Source: Crotophaga sulcirostris (Eukaryota > Chordata > Aves > Cuculiformes > Crotophagidae). From it: a stretch of 64,000 nucleotides of DNA. The stretch is from positions 4,463,021 through 4,527,020 of the forward strand of contig VYZB01000024.1 in NCBI GenBank assembly GCA_013397455.1, written 5' to 3'. The notes under the pieces are model-generated. The model was not told the DNA's origin. It worked only from the letters and a program-made list of their open reading frames with translations, and searched no databases. This document shows, piece by piece, positions 52,962-64,000 of the stretch. The translations under genes were made by a program, and so were the position numbers. The number at the start of each line of letters is the position of its first letter. Within the stretch, counting starts at the first letter, position 1.

Positions 52962-53046
52962 CCACAGATTAAAAGTGCCTACCAAGTACAGCTGCCATAT
53001 GATAAGAAGGGCACAGTATGTGGTTATGATCTTACTGAGAACAAAG
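52962..53046 (+). CDS. Probable internal exon of the same unidentified gene
   Basis: The acceptor (CAATTCTTCTGGGGTCTTGTGTGCAG) has a good pyrimidine-rich tract. The donor is AAAG/GTAAATAG. The 85 bases are open in phase 0 for 28 codons plus one base; a second frame is also open. The phase-0 translation starts PQIKSAYQVQLPYDKK and continues GTVCGYDLTENK, with one Cys and a mix typical of a folded domain edge. Both phases fit the neighbours: phase 0 in from 48183, phase 1 out to 53203. The next candidate is only 156 bases away, a usual size for a short bird intron. Confidence 0.45.
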
Positions 53047-53202
53047 GTAAATAGCCCAATCAGCTTAAAAAAATCAGCTATTACATATTAAAACTATTAC
53101 TATGCAATAGCATATCTACTTTATAAAGCTTTATTATATTGTAATGTTCATATTGCTGTTTGATAATTGACCAAAAATATTTAAGAAGTCTTTTCACATT
53201 AG

Positions 53203-53268
53203 GAAGTGCTCCAGAATGTATGGATCAGTGGACTTCTGTCTGCCCTCAACAGCTCGGCATCTTGGCAG
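53203..53268 (+). CDS. Probable internal exon of the same gene (GC donor) or longer form to 53279
   Basis: The acceptor AAGTCTTTTCACATTAG is followed by a frame in phase 1 that reads SAPECMDQWTSVCPQQLGIL, with two Cys. Two ends are possible. A GC donor, CAG/GCAAGA, after 53268 exits in phase 1 and matches the terminal block at 57015. A GT donor, TGG/GTATAT, after 53279 exits in phase 0. Without splicing, the frame stops at 53300. Phase matching favours the rarer GC donor, but this is inference. Confidence 0.4.
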
Positions 53269-53279
53269 GCAAGAAGTGG

Positions 53280-56200
53280 GTATATGTACATATTATATAG
53301 AAACATATTAGATATGTATACCTATACATGTGAAATTTAAGCAACATGATCATCAATAAGAAAATTTCCTTCTGCACATCACAAAGGTTAACTTGCAATG
53401 ACCTCACAAACAACGTTTTGTAAATTCTGATTTGTGCAATCTGTTGACTCAGGGTCAACCAGCAAGACCTGGGGATGTCTAGTAAGGTTTTTCTCAGTTC
53501 TGAAGTGAAGAGTTAGACTTGTTATCTGTGCAATATAATACACAGCTGGGGTTATTACAGATACTTCGTAATCATAGTAATGTCAAGAATGCTATGCCCA
53601 TTGTCTTTTTCTTAAAGGGAAGCATTATATTTTTAGGTATAGGGAACTGGAGTGGGAATTGAAAGATGTGAATTAATGTGGTTGTCACCAACTTCCTCTC
53701 TGAACTTAGAATACAGTTCATTTTCAAAAAAAGTAATGCAGCACTCTTACAAAGCACTTTTCTGTAGTACCTTGCAAGTGTGAAATACTGTTAAACCCTT
53801 TGTTTAACTTCAGTTGAGATTTCATTATGACAAGAACTGAGGAAGCCTTACAGTCTTTTGCATTGGGACTTGGACATTCTGTCTGGCCAGCAAATACACG
53901 TAAACACAACAAATGGTTAGAGCGTCCCTCCTTGTGGAGTTCAGAGTCAGTGCTGTGGTCAGTCTGTATAACTGATAAGGTTTCAGTAGTAGAAGACAAA
54001 ACCACTCCTGTAGGGAAAGAAGAGCACACAAACATGGTATGTTTTCATCATTTCGTACTTATAAATAGCAGTATACATGCCCGCATGTAATGGGCTCATA
54101 AAATAGTAAAATTGGCCTGATTGGCTGCCTCTTCACTTTGAGAGCTTGGCTTTAGTAAAGGAACATATACGCCAAATAGTAACCAAGGCACATGTATCCA
54201 GAAGCACAATACGCATACCTCCTTCTTCAGTTTAGACAGAGACTCGCTATACACTTGACTTAATTGCATGCTTATTCAGTTACACTGGATGGTTATTTGT
54301 AGCAGGAGATGCTCAAATTGAGTGCCCAGATGTTATCATCACATTTTTTTAGCCTTTCTCTAATTTGGGGATCTTCTGACTAGCTTAATCCTCAGATAAA
54401 ACTACTGATTATCCTGTATCTCTTGCCCAAACACATGGGATTGGATTGAAAGCCAGTAATGCTGGTTCACTTTGCTGTTGTAAACAAATTGATTGGTCAG
54501 TCATCCTGCCTCTGGGAGCAACCCTTCTGGGCTTTCCAAATATTAAAATTGATCTGAAATGCAGTGTAGATCATACATCACTTGATGAGACTGAGTGCTA
54601 ATATAGCCTGACGATACAGTGATATTTACAACACAATGCATTAGTTTAAAATGGTGGCTGAAAGACTAGTATAGGTCAGCTTATTAATAATTACTCTGAA
54701 CATCAAGTAAGGAAAACAACAATGTCTTTAGGTTAGTTTCACTGCCACTTTCAGGGGAAAAAAATCTAAACACAGACAGGAGTGAGCAGTCTATTTGAAT
54801 GGAAAGGAAATATGACATGAAAACTGTCTCGTTTCAGTCCAAAGTGCTAATATCAATAAGACAGGGATATGTCTTTCTGCACTTTCCATCAGTGTGGTTT
54901 GATCCTTTCACCATAATGGGCTACTGCTGTAATTTCTTCCTTGAAAAAGTCCCCAAAACTTCACTACTCCTCAGTCATATCAGACTTGTGAAACCCTCTG
55001 AATTAGGTAGCACATGGTCAAATTTTGTTCTAAAGCACTTTTTAAACATACAAGTTAATATGGAAAGTATTTGTTTGCAAATTTTTTTTCTTTGCTTCCA
55101 CAGAATTTTAAGAATACTTTCCTAGTGTTATAATGCAATTTGTAGACCTGCTTGATAAAACCAAATGTATTTTTAAAACAAAAAAGTACCCTGCTCCCTT
55201 TTGATTATGGTCAAATTATTTTCCTTCAGTAGAGAACCTGGTGGCTGAAAGAATCCACCTTGATTGAACGAGAGGACTGTTATTTATTTTCTTTTATTTA
55301 TATAATTAAGTATTTGGTCCTTAACTGCTTTAAGAGTCATTATACTTTTATTCCTGCATCTCAAAAGCCTAAGCTGTAGATGCTGAGGACAGCTCAGTCT
55401 TGTTACTGTTTGTAGATTGAAGCTTTACAGACACTGGCTCCTGGTAAGCTGTTTGGTGAAGATGTTCTTGAAAAGTGCTCTGGCCACACACTCTGTATGG
55501 AGGTTTTCTCTTACTGACTTGAATCTCTATGGAGGGAGCAGGTGGAAAGTTGTGTTAGGAGATACTTCCCTTCCAACCCAAACCATTCTGTGATTCTAGT
55601 TCACTTTTTCAGCATTAGAATATTTTAAATTTGTAGATAGAATATATTGCTAGTCTCACCACATGCTTGGATTTTAAGCAGCATAATAAAAACCTCAGAA
55701 TAAAGCACTTAGTACAGGAATTTTTATTCACACATCTGCCTGAGAATTCATTTATGTTCTTCAAGACTGAGGAGGGAGACGGTTAGGAAGATCCGGAGGT
55801 TTAGTAACCTAACAAAACTTCTGAAAGCACCACTGAGGACATTGTTCACAGGTATCGCTGGGGGAAGCTTCACCTGGGTTCAGACTAGTCATTCTCTTCT
55901 GTTCACTGTACTCAATTAACTTTTTCAGAAAACCAAGATCATTTCCTTTTCCTTTCCTCTTATTGTAGATGGAAATTGTTATCCTTCTGTCTTTTTCCTC
56001 TCACTGATACTAACATTCTAATGAGACATTTCACGGATGTTGCTGACTACCTCAATTACTCAAGGAGAGATTTCCTTTTCTTCTCAGAACAATAACTTCT
56101 GATTTAGGCAGCTTTTCCCAGTCGGGCCAATTTACTGAAAAATTTATTGACTTTTTTGTGCAACCATTTGCTAATATTTTCTCACTAGTCTTTTATGTTT

Positions 56201-57014
56201 AATTGACTTTTCTAAGTTCTTGTCTTAAGCAGACAGCTTCCTTTCCCCTTCAATTCCATGGATTTTTATGCACTTATTTGAATAATGAGACAATGCAGTG
56301 TTATCCCTCTGTTTTAGAGGTTCTGCTCTGTAGACATCTACCATCTCCGATGAACTTTCATCCTTTTCCTGCCATAGCATGTTACCCTGCTGGAGCTTCT
56401 ACAATAGCAGGGGTTGCGAACAAGAGGAGGAGACATGGAGGCAGAAACCTCGTTTGTCTGAGTTCCTCCTACTCAGGACATCAGCTTCCCAAAAAGTCTT
56501 CAGGATATTTTTTTGCTTGGAGCAGTAGTGAGAAACCGAAATCCTGTTTTACTAACTACATGAACCAAATGTAGCTGCTAAATTAAAATGGATTATTTAA
56601 ATACTGTTTATTTCAATATGCAATTAAAGTTTTATAGAAAGCTAATTTCTTAGTATATTCTCTGGCTATATTGAAAAGTTAAAAATATAGCCATCCCTCC
56701 CAATTCCAACTCTGTTAAAAGAGTATTTTCTAGGGGGGATGGTGTAACATTTAATCCTAGTTATTTAAAAATTATTGCCCCACATACAGAGAACTCATAC
56801 ATGGTTCAGAGTAGCTTGAATAGATATCTGAATTTTAATAGTTAATATCTATGTTTCATATTACGTCAGGAATGAAGGTAGCGGCAAAATAAGTGTGAGT
56901 ACTTTGTGCTTTTGGATGACGCTGAAGTTACAGAACAAATCCATTATCAGCATTTATTAGACTTCTCTATTCATTTTGCAATATATTGACTTGTCCTTCA
57001 CTTCTGATTTGTAG
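53280..57014. other. Probable last intron, with a CR1 remnant
   Basis: Mostly unique AT-rich DNA; includes the CR1 tail at 55530-55597. Frames at 53827-54090, 54799-55125 and 56203-56574 are open for 87-123 codons. They lack consistent splice borders and have low-complexity or T-rich translations. Confidence 0.4.
55530..55597 (+). mobile_element. CR1 LINE tail, short
   Basis: GTTAGGAGATACTTCCCTTC, CAACCCAAACCATTCTG and TGATTCT form the sense CR1 3' end. Heavily 5'-truncated or too diverged upstream to follow. Confidence 0.8.
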
Positions 57015-57250
57015 CTGTGGAATGCACTGCTGGATATCTAGAGCTGCCAGTATGTTCAATTACAGTTCTTCTGGCTTGCAGTTTACTTACTGTAGTAATT
57101 TTCATGAACTTTTTAATCTTTAATCTTCTTAACATACATGCTACAGAAAAAAAAGAAGACAAAAGATCTGGCCTAGTTACTAACATTTCCTGGCACTGGC
57201 AGAAGAACAACATGCTGAGTATTGTTCATGTTGCTTATTATAATGTATGA
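57015..57250 (+). CDS. Candidate terminal exon with transmembrane segment
   Basis: The acceptor CTTGTCCTTCACTTCTGATTTGTAG precedes an open frame of two bases plus 77 codons, ending in TGA at 57248-57250. The predicted piece begins VECTAGYLELPVC. About 24 hydrophobic residues follow (roughly 57059-57130, including LLACSLLTVVIFMNF). Next comes a charged stretch (HATEKKEDKRSG) and a tail of about 30 residues. This order fits a type I membrane protein: outside Cys, membrane span, positively charged inner side. Phase 1 in matches the GC-donor form of the block at 53203. T-rich DNA often encodes hydrophobic peptides by chance, so caution is needed. Confidence 0.33.
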
Positions 57251-60200
57251 GATCTTTGCTATGATTAGCTTGCATAGTACTTTGAAGGAACAGGGGAACT
57301 AGATAAAGTGTTCCTTACTGAACCCACATCTCTCTCTTTTTCCTAAGATAATTTTTATGACAATACTCGGGATGCAGAAGGGAATGTTGTCCAAAATTCA
57401 CCTGTTAAGACAGTGCCCTAAGCTCAGGGCCTCCAGAGAAGCAGCAAGAACAGGAACCTTGGTACTGAGGGGGCACAAAGGCTGATAGAGCTCATCAGTT
57501 ACCAGATTCAAAAGTGCTGAAATGGTTTGGGATAGAAGGAAAGATAAGAGAATAATTACTTTCGTGATGGCAGGAAATTAAGACTTAGCATTTTTAATAA
57601 AGATTTAGAATCCTTTTCTGCTTCCTTCTCACTTCTGCTTTCTCTTAGTTCTGCAATCCTTCTTCATGTTGCATCTTATTCTCGTTTGTTCACAATTTTA
57701 TAGTTTCTCATTATAGATGCTCATGTTTGGGTTGTTATGGTTAAACAATTATTGAATGAAATAATAAGAATTAGGAATAAATTAATAAAAGAAGGTATTA
57801 GGAATAAAAATAGAATTATACAGTTTCAGTTACATTAAGTTCACTATATTTGCTACATTTATAACCACCTCCCGTCCAGATATTTCCTGTACCTGATTGT
57901 TATTATAGGGGATTGAGTAAAAACAGAACCTTAATCTTGTTCTGGTTTGAGTTTGCAAAATTCTTAATGAAGGAAAGCAATTTTTTTCTTCTAGGATGAA
58001 CAAATGATATAGTTGGTTTAAACACTAGAGATGCAGTCTTTTGTGGTACTTAAGAATACTTTTCAGGGTAGAACTGCATTTTATGTGTCATAAGTGAAAC
58101 TCACAGGCATCTTTAGTATTTACTAGGATAATTAACCCAATAGGATAATTAAACTAACACAATTCAACTGTGGAACATTCAGTATCCAGAGTTCAAATGG
58201 CAATCCCTAGTTCTTCACCTAACAGAGATTAACAGGTTTAGATGTGTGATTGGGCAAGGAGTATGTACTAATTACAGAAAATTCATTTTGCATTTAAAAT
58301 AGCAAATTGTTGCTATGTTAGAGAAAAAGCTAGTTCTGAATAATTGCACTTTTCTAATTGCTTTAATGCCAGTAAGGAAGTACAAATGTACGTCATTATT
58401 GATACTGAAAGTGTGGTTTAGCAAAGATTCCCCTACTGTTCTCTGCCAGCCAGAATACTCTGTGGGGAGCTTTGCTATAATAATGAAAAACTGTAGAATG
58501 TCAGAGGTACTTTTCAATGTTTCATTAGAATTTTTTTTCCTCAAGATTTCAGCAACATTAACTTGACCTTGATTCCATTCTAGTCTCAGGAACAGCTGAA
58601 AAGCATGCATTAAACTAGAATATAAAGCAGAAAAAATATCTAAAATGTATGTCACAAATCAGTAAAAATGTACTTAAATGCTTATTTTAAAATCTGGTTC
58701 TGTTTTACTTTGAACAGTAACAGAAATGGAGAAAAAACATGCTGCTTTCTAATCACACAAAATTTGTACAGATAGCAGAAGCTTTTTAAGAAAGACAAGT
58801 CACTGCCGTAGTACAGAACCAGAGTCATAAGAAGTTGGGAAACAAGAGCCCAAAGAAAATGGGAAAGCTGATTTCTATTGAGAGCCATTGTTGCTTCTAA
58901 AAGCCTCTCCAAGGACTCGATCTTAGCCCAAAGCTTTCAGCGTGGAAGCCTGCCCTATTACAACCCCTGACAACACCAATTCTAGGCTAGTATTACAGTC
59001 CCATTCAATGCATTGTTGTTAGGAAAGAAATAAAGAGACCAAAAGCCATTTGGATATGACAGTGAGCTACTGCCAGATCTGCAGCATTATTTCTTCCATC
59101 TACTTTTGTTCTTCCAGATAGGAATAACTTTTTTTTGAGTCCCTAGAGGGTATGCTGACTAAGCTTTTGAACGAGCCTCAAACGAATAGAAGCTTTCATG
59201 GTTCATGGTTTCTGAACCATCTCAGGGGCATCTGTGTTGTGCTTCTCCGGGTGGGTTTCTTCTCTTCTTACAGTTCTGTAAGGATATACATCATATACTT
59301 ATTGGTGCGTTAGGTGTGGGGGTGTTTTGTTGTAGTTGGTTTGGCTTGGCTTTTTTGTTTAGTTTAAAAACTATAATGCCACGTACATTTTTCGCCCCTC
59401 CAGCCAGGTTTTATTGATCCTTTTCTCCTAGCTTAAATTTTTGAATACAAAATGCTAAACATTCAGAGCGCGTTGCAAGTAATTTTTGTTTTCCCCTCTG
59501 TTCATCTTTGCCATTACTGTTCTTAGTTGAAAAGTGAGTCATTGTCATCAATGGAGATGCTCACTCTGGAATTCCTACAAATTTTCTAAAAATGCCAGTG
59601 AATACCCTAAAAAGCATCAATTGAAACACAATTGTAAAAGCAGTCCCCTAAGACAATTTCTGTTTCTAGATACATCAGAAATAAGTGTATAATGCTACAT
59701 AAATTCTGAGATGCATTATGATACACTATTTGCTGTAATACTGCAAAATTGCCTGAAATAAAGATGTTTCTTTATCACCAGTAGAGTTGTAGGTCTCTGT
59801 CATAATTATGATATTGCTGGATATTTACTAAATATTCTGGAAGAGTGAGCCTACTGATTTTTTCTCAAGACTGTGTATTTAAGGAAAATGGGCCTGTTTC
59901 TGGAAAAAAAACTTTTTTATTTTACAGAAAGTGCAAATTTCTTAAAATGAATTACTTTTTGCTAGAAAACCCTGTCCAATAATTTGGATAATAGTAATGC
60001 TAGCACTGATCTTTGATGTTTTTCTTCAGAGGATTGTAAATCCAGCTTCTCAGTACATTGTAAATTATGCATTTTTTCTTCTTTACGAGACTCTTGGCAG
60101 ACTTTATGGTTAGCACACAGAGATGCAGCAAATTAGATGTTAAAGGCAGCTGAGAAGCTTTTGGAAAAATAAAAAGGCAAAAAGGAAGAATTAACTTTAG

Positions 60201-63200
60201 AGGATAATTTTATACTTTCCTAGTATTGAAGTAACTCCCTTGCCATCAGAGCGCAATGAGTATCTGGTGGCCAGCTACCATATATGTTTACGTACTGTTT
60301 CTTTTGTCCCTGTTCATTTGGATTGCAAACGATGAATCAAGAAAACACCTTGCTTATTTGAATTAAATTTGATTACCATACCTTCTGTAATTTTAACTGT
60401 TTTTTTGTCTCCCTGGTGTTCGGCAAAATGTAAATTGTTTGGTGGTCATCTAAGTGCATTCAATTAATATTTCTCATAGCAGGATTGTGTGTCATAGCAT
60501 TTGGCAGTGCTTTTTTCAGCTAATGTCCAGAGTATGCTCTTGAATAGATTGTATTCTGGATAAATAAGTTAGGCATTTAAGTAGAAACCAGTGTGACTAA
60601 TGTGGGATATCAAATTCCCTAGGACTTGCAGTTCTATATATGAAGAATGCGTGCGTGAAAACATAAGCCATTTCATAACCTTGACTTTGGTTGCATCACA
60701 TAGCTTTGTGCTGGTGTTTGCGTTGTAACCAGCTTGGGTGATCTCAGCATTGATGGATGATTGATGTTCTCTACTGGAGTGCCAAGTTCTTCTTTACATT
60801 ACCACAGCTGCTATAAAAGCCTGCTGGTCCAGTTGGTTTCATCAAGGTCTTTTCACTGGTGTGGATCCTCCAGCCTATGAGTGAAATACGTCTTAGCCCA
60901 TTTAAGTGATGTCTTGATGATTTGGAAGCACAAAAATATGTCTAGCTTGATAAGATCTTGCACATGAGGCCATTATCTAACTGTCACGGTAAGAGTCTTC
61001 AGAAGCAATTCTGGGCAATGGTTGTCTATAAAGACCGCGCTAGGCAGGATTGAAAAAATACTTCTTGCAGCCTGAATTGTTTAGGATAGGAAATTTTTCC
61101 TTTGTATATAGATACCTAGTAGATAATATGATATATAGATAACATAATCTATGCCAAAACACATATGCCACCCGGTATACCAGATAAAAGGATGGGCTCC
61201 CCAAACTGCAAATGTGATGGAGTTCTCCAGTAGCCTGTCTTCAGTTAATATTCCAGGTTCACTTTGTCCAGTGTTCTTCTACTATGTTTGGGTTTTGCAT
61301 ACTACATTAAAGGATTGTCCTCCCCAGGTTTTGTATTTTTCCCATTGCATAATTTGTTGGGATGTCAGTCCAATAGCAGTAACAGAAAATATGACTTGCT
61401 GTAAATGACATAGTGAATGTGAACATTTTAAGATAGTGAAAACCAACTATTTCCATGGGAGAGGTGGTAGTGGTTTATGTGTGAAACTGAAATAGGAAAT
61501 TTGGAGTCCTTTTCTTATTTCTGCTGTAAACTGATCTTGTCTTGTTGGACCCAAGACCTTCTCATGAGAGGTTGGGTACACTGGGACCCAAAGGTCTTTG
61601 GATCTGAGATCAGGTTATGACATTTGTTATACTGACCTGACACTTCTCTTTGATCCTAACTTATCTGTACTGTGTTGCTCCCAGCCATTTTGGGCTTTAT
61701 TTGTGGTACTGTTTTCACTATTCAAATAATTCATCCTTCCTTACTGCAGTATTACTTTGAAACGTGGAGGGGGACTTGAGAGTAGGAAAAGATGGTTCTT
61801 TCTCTACCATTTCAGTACATGGTATTTGCTATTTGCAGAAAGGGTTTTAACAGAAGGGGCTGCTCATTTGGCACCCTTCTAACAAAGGTAAGGTTTCTGG
61901 AGGGAAAAAGAAGATCCAAAGTGTTTTGTGCGCTCCAATTTTTTTTTTCCTCTTTGGAGATTGTTTTGCCATGTGATAGTGTAATTTGCATTGTAAATTG
62001 AGTTCATCCAGCTTGTGGAGCAATTAACATATAAACAGGTGTTCATAAAAGTATAATTTGCCAAACAAAATAAACATTAGATTCTAGGGATTTCTGATTA
62101 TCATTTGAGCTATGGGAATAAGACAGCAAGCGAGGGATCATTTTTCCCTAGAATGTGGGAGTGGGAGGGAGGCAGAAAGGTCTTTGAAAATCTTGTTTAA
62201 CTGATTCCTAGATGTAACTTTTTCCTGTTTTTCATCTGGGGCTTTCTAGCTCCACTCTCCCCTTATGTAGTACTAGTAAATACCAGCATCTAAGTAAAGG
62301 CTCCACAGTTTATTTCTTTCAAGAGAGAAGGTAACAAATTTGTGCAGAGTAGAAATTAAGGGAAGTTTTAAAGTTCATAGTAGCTACAAATTTATTTATC
62401 TGAAGTATTTGGGGACATGCCATATAAATATAATTAATATAAATAAATATTCTGTGTGTTTGGCAGTGTTCTTAGCAAGAGAATATGTCTATAGCAGATG
62501 TTTATGAATTTTGTTACAATGCAGACCTTGAGCCTATTTGGCCATGACAAGAAGGAAAACTTCCCTGTAAGTGCTATCAGTTAGCAGTTGTGGAAGCTAA
62601 GGTCCCTTTTAAAGTGAGGGCTGCTGGTCTTCAGCTTGAAGATAACTGTGCTGATTAGAACAGACAAGTACAGGAGGTTTTAGGGTTCTTTCTGGACTTA
62701 CAGGCTTACGGTGCTGTTGCTCATGGGTTTTTTGTTCAGAGCTTGGAAAGCTGCAGTAGGACAACTATGCAGGCTATTTTCCTAACTTCTCTGCTAGCTT
62801 TCCTATGTTCTCTGCCCCCAAAAGATACCAGAATCAGGAAGGAAAGCTAAAAGAAATCTCTGTTGACTCTTGCCTCCACTGGTGTACATAGCTTTCTGAA
62901 GAGCTGTGAGCTACTCATCAGAACAGAGAACAGAGAAGAAAGCTAGGAGAAATGGAGAACAACAACTATCAGTAAACTGTAGCTGTAGGAATTATGTAGT
63001 ACAGACATGACAGTATTACAATAGCTTAGACAACATTGCTACAGCAGGAGAAACCCAGTGACGTACCCTGTCTAGAAGGCTCTGAAGTGGCCTGGAAGAA
63101 TAAACAAAGATGAGACTACTCTTTTCTTTCTGATACCTACAAAATAAAATGTCTTATAACAATTAGCCAGAAGATGATCTGAAAGAGGAGGGGAAAAAAA

Positions 63201-64000
63201 AAACCAAACAGGATTTATACTGGTAGCGAAAGGTGCTTTCCTCACTTGCCTTCTTTGGAGCTCATTTGCTCCTCTTTTGTGTTGGATAACAGCCAGTAAG
63301 TTTAGTCGTTATATCTAGCAATCATCCTTTTTATTGGGATAAAATATCCTTTTATTTTTTCCTCTTCTTGGGAAGCTTATCTTGAGCTTTAGCTTTCTAG
63401 TCAGAGTGAGTATAAATGAAAGCTTTGGAGTGAGGGTCCATTTCAGAGCATGCAGTACCACTTACCCTCTCTGCCCCAGTAGCTCATGGAGGAGCAAGCT
63501 TCCTCCGACACCGAAGACAAGTACTAACTCTGAACTGACTTGGATTGGCAAGATGATCTATTTCATTGTTGACAGTTTAATACAAGGTTCAATGGTTTTT
63601 TATCTGCCAAACCAGACGAAATGTTGGGTTGCATAAGGAATGACTGGTGCTCAGGTTGAGTTAAAGTCAAATCCAGTCCTTCCTTTGAGAAGGAAATGGA
63701 GTGCTTTTTAGCTGGCTAAATGCTTAGCTGTGTTACACTCTCCCAGGCTAGGAAACAAACCCCACTGCCACACCGTTGCCCAAACTGTCCTTCTGTTAAA
63801 CAGGCACAACCTCAAGTTCTTCCTGAACAACCATGATTCAACTCCAGCACAGGTCAGATCTTGAGCAGGACAACTCCTCTGAAAATCATGGAATAATTTA
63901 GGATGAAAGCAACCTCCATACAACTAGATCCATTTAACTCTTATGATCAGTTGAACACCAAATTACTGTTTGAAGCTTTCAGTGCTCTCCACTCCCTAAT
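57251..64000. other. Non-coding flank
   Basis: Nothing gene-like with good support. The plus-strand AATAAA motifs at 57597 and 59758 could end a transcript from the block at 57015, but many such motifs occur. The section 60240-60480 has a low-CpG, homeobox-motif-rich look and may be conserved non-coding DNA. Longer open frames (58272-58655 minus, 61151-61408 plus) lack splice or start context. Confidence 0.35.

Noticed and set aside
56203..56574. 123-codon plus-strand frame
   Set aside because: No consistent exon borders; the composition changes halfway through without any domain-like pattern.
58272..58655. Longest minus-strand frame, 127 codons
   Set aside because: It overlaps an 83-codon plus frame, has no splice or promoter signs, and its translation is unremarkable and AT-driven.
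63466..63523. Minus-strand exon-like block with GTAAGT donor
   Set aside because: The donor is good, but the acceptor has no pyrimidine tract and two frames are open in 58 bases, so chance is likely.
1..64000. CRISPR arrays, tRNA or rRNA genes, operons, CpG-island promoters, intact retroviral elements
   Set aside because: None seen by eye; the sequence is eukaryotic, and no direct-repeat array, cloverleaf boxes, CpG-dense segment or paired LTR was found.

Overview
This window looks like ordinary AT-rich vertebrate, almost certainly avian, genomic DNA. It has no operons, no dense ORFs and no bacterial signals. The lineage clue is the repeats: several CR1 LINE fragments, some with the 3' tail typical of birds (23365-23525, about 46240-46620, 41330-41466, 55530-55597). 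There is also an internal CR1 ORF2 piece (27970-28995) and older amniote-type repeats (44725-44793, 50578-50697). Single-exon ORFs are short and mostly look like chance translations of T-rich DNA. I recognise no gene by name.

Layout. From 1 to about 23.3 kb the sequence is mostly unique intron-like or intergenic DNA, with scattered exon-like blocks on the plus strand (2216-2326, 7340-7395, 13886-13921, 18442-18492, 22580-22671). It ends in a 95-codon open block (22989-23276) that follows a strong pyrimidine tract and splice acceptor and ends in a stop codon. A CR1 tail begins 88 bp after that stop. From 27.9 to 29.0 kb lies the decayed CR1 ORF2 fragment. From 29 to 48 kb I see mostly non-coding sequence with weak exon candidates (29257, 34085, 39884, 42014).

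The best gene evidence is on the plus strand between 48.1 and 57.3 kb. Blocks at 48098-48183, 52962-53046 and 53203-53268 (or 53279) each have splice-like borders and an open frame, and their phases fit when joined. A fourth block, 57015-57250, would add a hydrophobic segment, a charged tail and a stop. Together they could be the 3' part of a gene for a single-pass membrane protein with a cysteine-containing outer region. I could not match it to a known family, and all exon calls are predictions from splice signals and reading phase.

The rest is non-coding: homopolymer runs, short tandem and inverted repeats, and a few stretches that could be conserved regulatory DNA but cannot be tested here. 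I found no convincing previously undescribed system. The unannotated exon chain is the most interesting lead.
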